A program made the translations under genes and the position numbers. Of a stretch of 64,000 bases of DNA, positions 25,185-36,445 are shown piece by piece. Below the pieces are notes generated by a model. That model searched no databases. It was not told the DNA's origin and was given only the letters and a program-made list of their open reading frames with translations. Each line of letters starts with the position of its first letter. The first letter of the stretch is position 1. Source of the DNA: Microcebus murinus (taxonomy: Eukaryota; Chordata; Mammalia; Primates; Cheirogaleidae). The stretch lies in assembly GCF_040939455.1 (NCBI RefSeq), contig NC_134106.1, positions 39,082,001 to 39,146,000 of the forward strand, given 5' to 3'.

Positions 25185-26600
25185 TTATTCGACTATGGTT
25201 TCCATATTATTTTAACATACCAAATAAGCCTAATATGTCTCTCTTGAACCTCCAGAGGCCCTATTTGGCCTTCCAGAGAACTTAATGTCCAAAAACTAGT
25301 TCAAATTGAAAAAGACTTACGAGTTTGACAAACGTTCCAAAATCAAACTTCAAATATCAAAGATTTAAAACACTTGATATCAAAATAGAATCACAGATCA
25401 CTATAAAATAATAGCAATTCATTTTGCCAAAGTGATTATTCAAAGATTTTAAAAAGGAAAGACCTTTACCGTAAAACCTTTATTTTAAAAAGGAAAAACC
25501 TTTGATAGGAAGGAGACTCAGTTTTCCAAAGAATCAAAAGACCTAATAAAGACAGCATCAGACAAACAGAATCTGTTTTTTCCTCTCTTTCTCCACTCTG
25601 TTTTTTTTTTTTTTTTGGTAGTTTCAAAAGGTAAACAAAAACCTTTTAATATCTTTTATTAATACTATATGGAAATCTTGTTCAAAAGATAAAACTAAAT
25701 TTCACCCTTGTATCTGTATTATTATTAAACCTAACTTTAAGAAAACCTTATAAACAATCAGCTTTGACTACACAAGATTTTCATAAACCTATTAAAACCT
25801 TTAAAATTTTTTTTCCATTTCCTTTCATTTCCTCACTTTCTATAGCCACATTGTTTTATCTATTATTTTTTATCCCTTTAATCTAAAACAACCTTTAAAT
25901 AACTTTTAAACTAGCCAAAATTACTTTTTCTTTAACGAAAACCACATTTTTATCTTTTTTTTATAACCACCTTTACCAAAAAAACACATCTTTCTCTATA
26001 CACTTTGTGTAGAGAATTGTTTCTCTTATATCTGGTAGTTTTCCTTATATATTAATTACAATGTTAACTCTTAATAACCCAAATTTTCAGTAAAAAACCT
26101 AGGAAGTAAGCAATTTTAGTTCTATATTAGATGTAGAACTCAGGACAGAGGAAAGCGCTGTGAAGACAATGCCTGGAAGACCTGACTGCTCCTAGCATGG
26201 CCAGGAGGCAAAGCTGGGTCAGGAAGGGCATATTGCGCTTGATTCTGCCCTGTAGATGGTGGCCAAGGCCACCAGACCTTGCTGTGCCTTTGTCTAGACC
26301 CTATAACCTAAAGGCTCAAAACCAGACATAAGCTCATAGACAAACAAGTATCAAAAATATCACAGAAGCAACAGTTTTATGACCTTAAAACATCTAGCAG
26401 GGATATCCTAAACCTGCCTGACCAGTAGACCCAGGCAAAATGTCTGAATTATATTTATTGATAAAACTGACAATTCTGAAGTTATAATTTTATTTTACCA
26501 ACAATTTAAAAACTTTTATTTAACACAGATTACTAGGGTCACATGAACTTGAAAAGTACATGTGCTTATTTCCTTAATTTATGAGTACTCACTTATTTAT
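25185..26600 (-). other. AT-rich block, possible ERV interior
   Basis: Strongly A/T-rich with recurring AAACCTTT-like words and a 17-base T-run at 25600. The segment 26130-26330 is more complex. It lies on the 3' side of the minus-strand LTRs at 29.9-31.7 kb, so it could be decayed retroviral interior, but I see no gag, pol or env motif. It could equally be ordinary AT-rich DNA. Confidence 0.2.
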
Positions 26601-26607
26601 AAGTCGT

Positions 26608-26771
26608 TTTTTTTTTTAAGACAAAGTCTCAGTCTGTTGCTCTGGCTAGAGTGCTGTGGCGTCAGCCTAGCTCACAGCAATCTCAAACTCCTGAGCTCAA
26701 ACGATCCTCCCGCCTTGGCCTCCCAGAGTTTGTAGTCCTAGGATTACAGGTGTGAGCCACCATGCCTGGCC
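26608..26771 (-). mobile_element. Alu with internal deletion
   Basis: Antisense tail and right arm jump directly to the left-arm head (CCTAGGATTACAGGTGTGAG), with the middle missing. Confidence 0.85.
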
Positions 26772-26870
26772 TATAAATCTATTTAGTACCATATAGACAA
26801 TATACAAACACCGCAGGCATACATAAAAAGACAAATAAAGATTTTATAGCTTTGATTTTTAAAATTTAGT

Positions 26871-27163
26871 GGCCGGGTATGGTGGCTCATACCCGTAATC
26901 CTAGCACTTTGGGAGGCCAAGGTGGGAGATTACTTGAGGCCAGGAGTTTGAGGCCAGCTTGAGCAACATAGCAAGACCCTGTCTCTACAAAAAATAATTT
27001 TTTAAATTACCCAGGTGTGATGACACATGCCTGTAGTTCCAGCTACTCAAGAGGCTGAGGCAGAAGGATCACTGGAGCCCAGGAGTTGGAGGTTGCAGTG
27101 AGCTATCATGATGCCATGGCACTCTAGCCTGGGTGACAGAGTGAGACCCTGTCTCAAAAAAAT
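26871..27163 (+). mobile_element. Alu
   Basis: Sense dimer from GGCCGGGTATGG to GTCTCAAAAAA. It has the older GGTTGCAGTGAGCTATCATGA right arm. Confidence 0.9.
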
Positions 27164-27254
27164 TTTTTTGACCATGAGACAGGTAAAACTCACTAGTTTA
27201 AAAGGACAATCTGATTAAATGGTGACTCTGTAAATAGAACAAGTTAAAATTTAT

Positions 27255-27998
27255 CTGTCCCAAATGCAAATCAAAACCACAATGAGGTATCACTTAACTC
27301 CAGTGAGAATGGCCTTTATCAAAAAGTCCCCAAACAATAAATGTTGGCGTGGATGTGGGGAGATAGGAACACTCCTACACTGCTGGTGGGACTGCAAACT
27401 AGTTCAACCTCTACGGAAAGCAATATGGAGATACCTTAAAGCAATACAAGTAGATCTACCATTTGATCCAGCAATTCCACTACTGGGCATCTACCCAAAA
27501 GATCAAAAGTCACTTTATGAAAAAGACACCTGCACTCGAATGTTTTTAGTAGCACAATTCACAATTGCAAAGTTGTGGAAACAACCCAAGTGCCCATCAA
27601 TTCATGAGTGGATTAATAAAATGTGGTATATGTATACCATGGAGTACTATTCAGCTTTAAGAAACAATGGTGATATAGCTCCTCTTGTATTTTCCTGGAT
27701 AGAGCTGGAACCCATTCTACTAAGTGACGTATCTCAAGAATGGAAAAACCAGCACCACATGTACTCACCAGCAAATTGGTATTAATGGATCAACACCCAA
27801 GTGGACATACAGGAAAAACATTTATCGGGTGTCAGGCGAGAGGGAGAGGAGGGGATGGGTATATACAAACACAATGAGAGATGTGCAGGGTTTGGGGGAT
27901 GGTCATGCTTGAAGCTCTGACTCAAGGGGGGAGGGGGGCATGGGCAATATATGTAACCTTAACATTTATACTCCCATAATATGCTGAAATTAAAAAAA
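27255..27998 (+). mobile_element. 5'-truncated L1 with open ORF2 C-terminus
   Basis: The insertion starts within ORF2 and ends at the short 3' UTR and A-tail near 27998. The open frame 27264-27785 (173 codons) covers the C-terminal part of ORF2p: it has [16 protein letters not shown], then [13 protein letters not shown], then [15 protein letters not shown] and MEYYSALRN, and ends at a stop after about the position expected for the family. It lacks the endonuclease and reverse transcriptase domains, so it is inactive. The flanks AAATTTATCTGTCCC and AAAGTTTATCTTCCCC look like the target duplication. The intact frame suggests a fairly recent, lineage-specific copy. Confidence 0.9.
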
Positions 27999-27999
27999 G

Positions 28000-29880
28000 T
28001 TTATCTTCCCCACATGGCCAAAACCCTTACTATGTTTTAGAGAAAATAATGTAGCAAATTTACATCTTAGAGTACAGAGCAAAAATTTAAGCCTTTTCAA
28101 GAGAGTTTGGGTGTGTTAGAGGAAGATTTAAGATGGATGCCAAGGTAACTCAAAATTATAGAAATTCACTGTAGGATTTAATAAGGAGACCAATTTCGTT
28201 TACATAGGTAGCTTCTGATTTAGTCTCCATTTTCAACTGGAGTCAACAAAGCATTTGCAGTTTTCAGAGCCTAATATTTAAATATGTGAAAAGCAGGAGT
28301 AGCTGGAAGCAGAGCACCTAGATTTTTAAGAACTAAGTATCCTACTTTTACATGGAATCCTGGGTCTCCCAGGAGAGGGAACTGCCACAGACTGGGCTGT
28401 GCAGTGTTTCCACAGTGCATCCCACTGCAAAGGCATCCCCACAAGGCTGGTTGGTGACCCAGTGCCAATCAGCCCACTCTGTGATCAGCCTATCTCCATT
28501 GGGAGTCTTAGCCCCTGGTGGGGAGTGTTTTTACAGCCTCTAAGTGTCCACACTGGGCTTTTCATATCTGAACATGCAATGCAATGTATAGCCCCCTATA
28601 GTAATAACCATTCGTCACAACTGCTGTCAGCCATCTCCAAAACTGCAGCCCTCGCCCGTGACCTGCCAGCCATCACACACAGAAAGGAGTCTGTCTAATT
28701 TAAGGGATCCATCTTTTGGCCACTGATGACTAGAATTTTCAGTGTTGTACTCATTCCAATAGTGACTCAACTCAATAAGCCATTTCATGGAAAGCCCAGG
28801 AAGTAACTTTCCAGATTTAGAAAAGTTTTTACCACATAAGCAAGAGGTGTTCCTGGAGAGGGCATAGAAAAGGCAGTCCTAGTGATCCATCCCCCAAAAT
28901 ATTCACTCCCAGGAATAGGCTAAGATAGCAAAAGGGTCTTGCTGCCACAGATGGTTAAGGATGTTGCTTGTGTGTACAGCGCTTCCAGTATCCCACAGAT
29001 TTGTTGGGTGTGGGGGGGTGGCCACTAGTCATAGACCAGTTAATCTATGACACTGGGTAGGCCGTCCTGGGATTGGGTTTTTCCAGGACTAGCCAGGAAA
29101 CAAGGGTGGAGATGCCATAAGAGGTTCCCTTATGGATGGGACCTCTTACTAAAACAAACTCCCCCGACAGCGTGACACATTTGGATCAAAAAGTGTGCTG
29201 CTTAAGATCTTACATGTCTCAGGGTTCCCAATCTTTTCAGACTGGCCGCAGGACATAACCCCAAAATCATGCCCCCTGGATGGCAGACCGAGAGAATGCT
29301 CGCACTCAGTCACAAGTCAGGCTCCCAAAGACATAAAACAAGATGAGAGACAAACTCTGCCAATTTTTATTTTGGGGACCCAAAATAATATAGTTGGGGA
29401 CCCAAAATTATAGTTGCCAGTCTGGTCAGAACATTAAACTGACCAGCTTGCAAGGGCTGGCCTGCATATGGGTTTATGGGGGTTTGGGGCCCATGTTCCA
29501 GCCTGTGGTACCCTTTTTAAGGCAGACCAACACAAAAAGAGAAAGGAAAAAAACTATTTCTGGAACGAAAGGGATCGAACAATATGAATATTCATACCAA
29601 AAATTACACCAGAGTCACTACACCCAAGACTGTCACACAAATCCCTTTCTCCCATGAATCACGATTTTGGAGAGGAAAACAAGACAGTGATTTTTACTGT
29701 CTGCTCAACTGGATTCCAGAAAGGGCCCTGGAGCCTGACTGCTAAGAAAATCTTACTCTTCTGCTTGCTTGTCAGGTCCTGGGTCTCCTTAACTGTGGCT
29801 TCCAGATCAGAGTGGCTTTGGTATCCTGCTTACAGTGCAAAAACTTCAGGATCCAAAGGAATACTTCCTCTCACCCTCTG
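28000..29880. other. Unassigned stretch beside ERV LTR
   Basis: No coding motif seen. A 20-bp tandem duplication, TTGGGGACCCAAAAT, occurs at 29373 and 29394. Position next to the minus-strand LTR at 29.88 kb makes decayed ERV interior possible. Confidence 0.25.
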
Positions 29881-30541
29881 AAGTTTCACCGAAAATCACG
29901 GACAAAAGGAAGATTAATAGGAGAAAAGGTAGAATGGCTATTATCCAAAAGAAAAGAAACAAAAGTAGGAGAAAAGGCATGCAAATGTATTTGATCATAG
30001 TTTTATGTGACACTGGAGCCTTCAGAATGAATACCCAAAGATACAGGGGAAACTGTCCGTTTTTATGCTTAAGTTCAACAAAGTATGGGCAGCCATGTGG
30101 AAATATGCTTGGACCAAAAGGGTATGATCTAATGCTAATAAGCTCAGTGGGGAAACCCAGCAACCCTGTCTAGTTTGTTCCTGGCCTTTCTGAGCATGCA
30201 TTCCTTCCTTCTGGGTGTGGAACAGCGCCCTCTCTGGAATGGGGGTCTTATGACCTACAATCACACAAGGTAGATCAACTAATTTGTTTAAGGCCAGTTT
30301 TTACACAGAAAGACAGAGGAAAAGTTAGAGTAATATTTTTAGGTCTTATGTCTGGCTTTGGGGAAAGGGAGTTTTGGTTTCCATGACTCACCTTGGGGAA
30401 AAGGATTGTAGTTTCTATTGCTAGCCTCAAGAGGGAATGAAGGGCCAGAGATGGGAGGGTAGAAGATCAGAGGAACCAACTTTTTGTTTCTGAAGCTCTT
30501 CAGAGGCCTTCATTTTGGGGTGTCATTTTCTGAGCCCCAAC
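29880..30541 (-). mobile_element. ERV LTR (minus)
   Basis: On the minus strand it begins TGTTGGGGCTCAGAAAATGA near 30541 and runs to about 29880. The block GGCATGCAAATGTATTTGAT with TTTTATGTGACACTGG matches the copies at 2.3 kb and 16.45 kb. Confidence 0.65.
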
Positions 30542-31126
30542 AGAAGGAAAGGATGAATTACCAATGGGAACCCTAAACCAAATTTACAAGATTCGCAATC
30601 CAAAGAAGTAATTTTTTTTAGTTCTTTGTTATTAGAGACACAAGGTTTTACCCTGTCACCCAGGCTGGACTGCAGTGATATGATCATAGCTCACTGCAAC
30701 CTCAAATTCTTGGGCTCAAGCTATCTTCCGATATAGCTAGGATTACAGGCACATACCACCACACCTGGCTCATTTTTAAACTTTTTGTAGAGACAAAGTC
30801 ATGCTATGTTGCCCAGGCTGACCTTGAATTCCGAGCCTCAAACAATGCTCCCTCCTTGGCCTCTGAAAGCACTAGGTGGCATGAGCCACCACTGCACCCT
30901 GCCCAAATAACTGATTCTTACAAACGTTTTTTTCCTGCTAATCTGAATTTTAAAAGTTAAGGACAATGAGAAGTTTTTACCTCTAGACTGGGCACTACAG
31001 ACAGGAGTGCAGAGAGGAGATATGGTGAGAATTCGTACCTTTGCCAGCTACTGCCAGTTTTCCAAGGATACCATCTGGCTGTGTAGTGAGGGGGGTGTCC
31101 AGCAGTCCCATCCTCCTCACCAGAAA
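30542..31126 (-). mobile_element. ERV leader-like segment, split by Alu
   Basis: Lies just 3' of the LTR at 31127-31661 on the minus strand and is homologous to 1945-2224 (GGTGAGAATTC, CTGCCAGTTTTCC, CTACAGACAGGAGTG). No open gag frame is visible. Confidence 0.5.
30612..30903 (-). mobile_element. Alu (old)
   Basis: Antisense dimer with several deletions; CACTGCAACCTCAAATTC in the right arm. Confidence 0.8.
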
Positions 31127-31661
31127 TGTAGGGGAGAAAAAAAAAATTTCCCTCTACCTTTTTGAGTTCTTAGCTGTTATGCCTTAATAAAAGATATATA
31201 TTAGTAGTAAGAGAAAAACAAATATAAGTTTATTAACATTTATACATGGGAGATACCCAGGGAAAAATGAGTAGCTCTCAAAGAGGTGGCTTAGAATTCA
31301 GCCTTATATCACACCTTCAGCTAAATACAAAGAAAAAAGGAGTCCAGTTATGGGGAAGTGCCCAGGAAAAGCATAGGAAACAAGACTAAAGTTTGTCATG
31401 CACATTTGAGTTGGTGCTTTCTTTGTAGATAAGAGCTTCCTGTGATTTGGTTATCCTTCTCTTCCTGGTAAAGAGCCTGAGACACCCTTACAAATGGAGA
31501 TTTTCTTTATAGATATAAATTTCCTTTACAAAAGGATAACTTCTACTCTGTTTTTAGAGCTTCTCTTGTGTCTGCTGTTTCTCGAAATAATCAGCTCAAA
31601 ATAAACTTTATGCCAAAGAGGCATATTTTGGGGTGGCACATTCTGGTCTCCAGCATTACCC
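31127..31661 (-). mobile_element. ERV LTR (minus), inverted mate at 34985-35510
   Basis: On the minus strand it starts TGCTGGAGACCAGAATGTGC and ends CTCCCCTACA at 31127. An AATAAA signal lies near 31232. It shares long blocks with the plus-strand LTR at 34985-35510 (GCCACCCC, TTTTGAG, AGCAGACACA). Confidence 0.65.
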
Positions 31662-31889
31662 ATTTAAATATTGTCCTTCACCTCTCATTATAGACTTCAT
31701 TTTTTGTATTAAATATATTTACTTTTATGGAGATAGTAGATGGTATAAATTTTCCTTTTCTGTTTTTACATGACAGAATGAAATTTGCCAACCTTACTGA
31801 GAAAGTATAATTTTCAAAATGTTAAAAACATGAATCTCATGCAAATAAGAAAATGAGCATGTCAAGTATTTAACTCATTAAAGAGGGAA

Positions 31890-32300
31890 CTATAACCAGC
31901 TCTGTGAACAAATTTCAGTGACCCCTGTATGTTTTTTACAATCTTCTCCCTTAACTAGTTGACCTTTCTTATAGAAAATCCACCATTTCTGTAAGAAAGA
32001 TCAACTAACTGTAGGACAAAGGAGTTACAATTCTGAAGGTCCTGGATAGACTTCCTGATACCAGGACTCACCCACTCCCTGCCCCCAATGCACCCTTGTT
32101 AGTTACACCACAATCTGCCCCAAGGCATGTGGCCCCTCCTTTAAAAGTCCACAGTCTCCCATTAGTCAGCAGCATGGATTTGAGGCAGCTTCTCCCATTC
32201 TCCCAGAAAAGATGTCTTTCATACTAAAAAATATTTGTACCACAAGTAACTGGACCTATGCTGAAACCCCCTTGCAGTTTTGATAATGGAACCAGCAAGG
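31890..32300. mobile_element. LTR-like repeat, paralogue at 60298-60705
   Basis: Shares GAACAAATTTCAGTG-type start, GATTTGAGGCAGCTTCTCC, and CTTGCAGTTTTGA-type end with 60298-60705. It is probably an LTR; orientation and family are not settled. Confidence 0.45.
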
Positions 32301-32594
32301 TGGTTAGGTTAGTTCAAAGAGAATTGGACAGAGTGTAACCATTATAGTGTCTAATAGAATGTTTGCAAAAGTTGGCTAATTTAGATACAAAACTGATTAA
32401 AATTCTACATTAACCATCACATTTGGGATTATCTTCTCTAAGGGACAGAAATAGTTAGCATCTCTATAAGACGAGTTTAATTTGAATTACTCTTTGTTTT
32501 CTACAAGTTAGTCTTCTGGTAAAATATTCAAATTAATAGCATAACAATTTCTAACAAAAGCACCTGCCCCTAGCCAACCAGATAATTCTTAGGT

Positions 32595-32990
32595 AGGCCT
32601 GTAAGGTTTCTCAGCTGTGGCAAGAAGACAAGACAGAGAGAAAGACTGGGGGCCAAACCACGTGGCTTTATTATACACTCCTGGACGAGGTTCTGGGGCC
32701 CCAAGAAAAGGGGGCCCCAGAAGTCGCCACCGTTTGAAGGGGATGAGGCCTTTTATACCCTTTGAGCAGGGCTAGGGACTTGTGGTGGGAGGAGCTGGGG
32801 ATTTTCCATTGTGACCTTGGGTGGTCATTGAGAAATAGAAGGGGCTGGAGGTATTTGTGGAATCCGGGAGCCAAAAAGGTGGTTCCTCTCAGCAGGGCCT
32901 GGCAGTTTTGTCCTTGGTGGTCTGGTCTCCTGAGCCTTTTCTTTTTTGATCTAGGGAAGGGAGGGGGCCTGCCACCAGCCTTACAAGGCC
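32595..32990 (-). mobile_element. Solo LTR, 386 bp, with 5-bp target duplication
   Basis: The LTR spans 32600-32985 with inverted ends TGTAAGG and CCTTACA and is flanked by AGGCC at 32595-32599 and 32986-32990. On the minus strand a GGGTATAAAAGG promoter box (32750s) is followed about 80 bp later by AATAAA (32667-32672), then a CT-rich U5 (TCTTTCTCTCTGTCTTGTC). No internal sequence adjoins it. A chance frame (32762-33079) crosses it. The TATA box and polyadenylation signal are intact, so a minus-strand promoter is conceivable. Confidence 0.88.
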
Positions 32991-33125
32991 TACTAGATGA
33001 AGCCCACCAGGACCCTGAAAAGAAGGGTATTAATAGTAATCCCTTTTCACTATTTCCAAGTATTGTAGATTTTTCTTAAACATGTTTTTGGTCACCTAAA
33101 GGTTTTTTTTGTTTTGGGTTTTTTG

Positions 33126-33409
33126 TTTTTTTTTTGAGACACAGTCTCACTCTGTCACCCAGGCTAGAGTGCCATGGCTTCAGCCTGCAACCTCAAACTC
33201 CTGGGCTCAAGTGATCCTCCTGCCTCAGCCTCCTGAGTAGCTGGGACTACAACCATGGGCCACCACAACTGGCTAATTTTTTCTTTTTTTAGTAGAGAAT
33301 GGGGTCTTGCTCTTGCTCAGGCTGGTCTCAAACTCCCAAGTTCAAGGGATCCTACTGCCTCGGCCTCCCAGAGTGTTAGGATTACAGGCATGAGCCACTG
33401 CATCCAGCC
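33126..33409 (-). mobile_element. Alu
   Basis: Antisense dimer with strepsirrhine-like spacing and a small deletion in the right arm. Confidence 0.9.
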
Positions 33410-33444
33410 AAAATTTAAAAATACAGCACAACAAAACCTTGAAG

Positions 33445-33762
33445 TGGCAGAGCACAGTGGCTTATGCCTGTAATCCTAGCATTCTGGGAGGCCAAGGCTT
33501 GGGGGACCCCTTGAGCTGCGAGTTCGAGTCCAGCCGGAGTCTGGGTAAGACCTCATTTCTACTAAAAATAGAAAAAATTAGCCCCACAACTAAAAACAGA
33601 AACAAAAAATTAGCTGGTCATGGCGGCACATGCCTGTAGTCCCAGCCCCTCAGGAGGCTGAGGCAGGAGGATCCCTTGAGCCCAGGAGTTTGAGGTTGCT
33701 GTGAGCTAGGCTGACACCATGGCACTCTAGCCCTGGGTGACAGACTGAGACTCTAAAAAATT
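33445..33762 (+). mobile_element. Alu, strepsirrhine type
   Basis: Sense dimer, inverted relative to the preceding copy 35 bp upstream, so the pair could form a hairpin if transcribed. Confidence 0.9.
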
Positions 33763-33769
33763 TTTTTTA

Positions 33770-34322
33770 CTGGTCCACCCCAAAACTTTGGAACTATTGG
33801 CTCTCAGAAATCTTTTTTTATGTAAGTGCTTAGTCAAGAAAACTGAAAATGTAAAAATGCTTACGAGAGGCATTTTCTATCATCCAACATGAAAATGGCT
33901 TTACTATATCCCTTGGAAACAATGTATATTCTCACAACTTTGATAACCTGCCTATTGGGATAGAGAAATCTTAATGGGAAAATTGGATTAGCTTTTAACA
34001 GCTGAGCCTATTTGAGAAGCACTTTCTAACCTTCATCTTGAATTGAGATCTCTGGGCCCCAGTTCATCCTGCTCAGGCAGCTCATACTGGCTTGGCTACT
34101 GATTTCAGGGATTGTTTGGCAAAACCCTAATAGGAAATGAGACCCAGAGGGTGATAATGGGGTAATATAGGGTAGGGGGGGCAGTGACCAGAAAGGAAGG
34201 TGAGGTTTGGGGCATTGCAATTCTGTAGAGACCTAGGCTTGAAGTCCAGGAGTGTTCCAGTGAGATACTTAAGATACGAGGAGAAAATTTTTGAAAGCAT
34301 GGAGCTTTGAAAGCAGCCAGTT
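33770..34322. other. Non-repeat stretch
   Basis: Nothing assigned in this stretch. Confidence 0.35.
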
Positions 34323-34338
34323 GGACTTAGAGAATTTA

Positions 34339-34672
34339 TTTATTTTTATTTATTTTTTTGAGACAGAGTCTTACTCTGTTGCCCCTGCTAGAGTGCTGTG
34401 GCATCAGCCTAGCTCACAGCAACCTCAAACTCCAGGGCTCAAGTGATCCTCCTGCCTCAGCCTCCAGAGTAGCTGGGACTACAGGCATGCGCCACCATGC
34501 CCGACTAATTTTTTCTATATATATTTAGCTGTCAGGTAATTTCTTTCTATTTTTCGTAGAGACAGGGTCTTGCTCTTACTCAAGCTGGTCTCGAACTCCT
34601 GACCTCAAATGATCTGCCTGCCTCAGCCTCCGAGAGTGCTAGGATTATAGGCATGAGCCACCGCACCCTGCT
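34339..34672 (-). mobile_element. Alu, strepsirrhine type
   Basis: Full antisense dimer. The target duplication GGACTTAGAGAATTTA / GGATTTAGAGAATTTA is at 34323-34338 and 34673-34688. Confidence 0.95.
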
Positions 34673-34984
34673 GGATTTAGAGAATTTAAAGGAAAGCATT
34701 TCCTTTAGGGACACAGTTATCTTTCCTAGATAACTGAGGGTAGAGAGTAAAATGTCACTGCAGCCCATTCTTTGCCTGAAGTCATTATGGTGGTTCTAGG
34801 TGGCCAATGGCATGGTCTCCTGGTTAATATTTTCTCCCTCCTAGATGGCACAGGTGCTTTTGAAAATTATGTGTCATCCATAAGAGTGGGTAACTAGGGA
34901 TTTCAGACACTCCATCAGGCCAGTGGTACTGATATTTTACTGGGTGGTATGGTGAGTGTCCTTCACTACTGTAGAAGACCAAAA

Positions 34985-35510
34985 ATATGTCACCCCAAAA
35001 TATGACTGTAGGAGACCAGAATATGCCACCCCAGAATATGCTTCTTTCGCATAAGGATTATTTCAAGCAGATTATTTTGAGAAATAGCAGACACAGGAGC
35101 AGCTCTAAAAACAGAATAGAAATTATTCTTTTGTAAAGGAAACTTACATCTATAAAGGAAATCTCCATTTCTAAGAGTGTCTGCTCTCTGCACCAGGAAG
35201 AGAAAATGACTAAATCACAATAAACTCCTATCAATGAAGAAGCCACTGAGTAAATCTACATGACAAACCTCACCCTTGTTTACCATGCTTTCTCTGGTCA
35301 CCCCATAGCCACTCATCTGCAGGTAATGGTACTTAGGCCTGAATTCTAAGCCACCTCTTAGAGATTTACTCATTTCTCTGGGTATCTCCCATGTACACCT
35401 GAAGTGTACATGTTAATAAACTTCTGTTTGTTTTTCTGTTATTAATCTGTCTTTTGTTACAGGGGGCTCAAGCTAAGAACTCAGGGTAGAGAAAAAATTT
35501 TTTCCCCTAT
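34985..35510 (+). mobile_element. ERV LTR (plus), inverted mate of 31127-31661
   Basis: Contains GGAGACCAGAATATGCCACC, GAGAAATAGCAGACACAGG, a GTTAATAAAC polyadenylation area near 35412 and the ending TTAATCTGTCTTTTGTTACA with CCCCTATA. Confidence 0.65.
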
Positions 35511-35511
35511 A

Positions 35512-36445
35512 CTATGCTGTCCAGTATGGTAGCCACTCACCAGGTGTGGCTGTTAAGCACTTGAAATGTGGCTAGTTCAAAATACACATATTGTAAAATA
35601 CATGTCAGATTTCAAAGACTCATTGTGAAAAAAAATGTAAAATATCTCATCAATAATTTTTATGTCGACTCTATGTTGAAATGACATTTCAGAAATATTG
35701 AGTTAAATATATTATTAAAAACAATTTCCTGGCTCCATGTCTCAGCTCCGGCACCATCTGGCACTACCCGATCCTCAGACCACGGCCAACTGAGAGCATC
35801 TTTGTCATCAAGCCCAGCGGTGTTCAGTGGGCGAGATCATAAAATGCTTTGAGCAGGAAGGATTCTACTTGGTGACCACAAAGTTCTTTCAGGCCTCCGA
35901 GGAACACCTGAAGCAGCACTACACCAACCTGATACACCGCCCATTCTTCCTGGCGCTGGAAAAGTACCAGCACCCTGGGCCAGTCGTGGCCATGGAGGGG
36001 CTAAATGTGGGGAAGACTGTACAAGAGATGCCCAGGGAGGCCCATCCAGCAGAACCTAAGCCAGGCATCGTTCCCAGGAACTTCTGCATTCGACTTGGCA
36101 AAACACCGTTCACGGCCGTGATTCAGTAAAAAGTGCTGAAAAAGAAATCAGCCTCTGGCTTAAACCGGAAGAATTTATTTACATGAGTCTTGTGCCTGTG
36201 ACTGTATCTATGAATGAAAGGGTCCCCTTTGGCACCCTTCCTCTGTCCCCGGACACAGGTCTTTATTCCCCTGACTTGGAAGCAATAGGATCAATAGTTC
36301 CTTGCCAATAAAACCTTTGGAAACTGGGGGAAAAACTTTCTTTGCTTCTTTCTACTTTTAAAATGTGTCTACTAGAAACCTTAAAATGCCACGTGTGGCT
36401 GGTATTATATTAATATTGGTATTGCACAGTGCTGGTCTACTCCAT
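35512..36445 (+). mobile_element. hAT-type element split by NME2 pseudogene
   Basis: Outer parts (35512-35728 and 36341-36445) carry TGTCCAGTATGGTAGCCACT, GCACTTGAAATGTGGCTAGT, GTAAAATATCTCATCAATAA and CACGTGTGGCTGGTATTATA, the pattern of a widespread mammalian miniature DNA transposon. A related inverted piece occurs at 55246-55320, 55657-55753 and 56110-56150. Exact family not settled. Confidence 0.55.
35729..36330 (+). pseudogene. NME2: NME2 processed pseudogene
   Basis: An intronless copy of nucleoside diphosphate kinase B mRNA (the parent enzyme transfers gamma-phosphate between nucleoside triphosphates). Recognisable pieces in order are [38 protein letters not shown] and, after a frame change, [10 protein letters not shown]. 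The parental start ATG reads ACG at 35782-35784, a deletion removes several codons after GGTGTTCAG at 35819, and further indels break the frame. The 3' UTR matches NME2 rather than NME1 (GGACACAGGTCTT, CTTGCCAATAAAACCTTTGG). AATAAA is at 36307-36312. AAAAACAATTTC before and AAAAACTTTC after look like a decayed target duplication. The frame 35827-36129 is only a remnant. Confidence 0.93.

Noticed and set aside
25595..25617. T-run as a Pol III terminator of a small RNA gene
   Set aside because: No box A/box B or known small RNA sequence was found upstream.
29846..30163. Leu/Phe-rich 105-codon minus frame resembling a membrane protein
   Set aside because: It lies in an ERV LTR and the hydrophobic run comes from a T-rich tract.
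32762..33079. 105-codon frame near the compact solo LTR
   Set aside because: It lies antisense to the LTR and runs out of it into flanking DNA.
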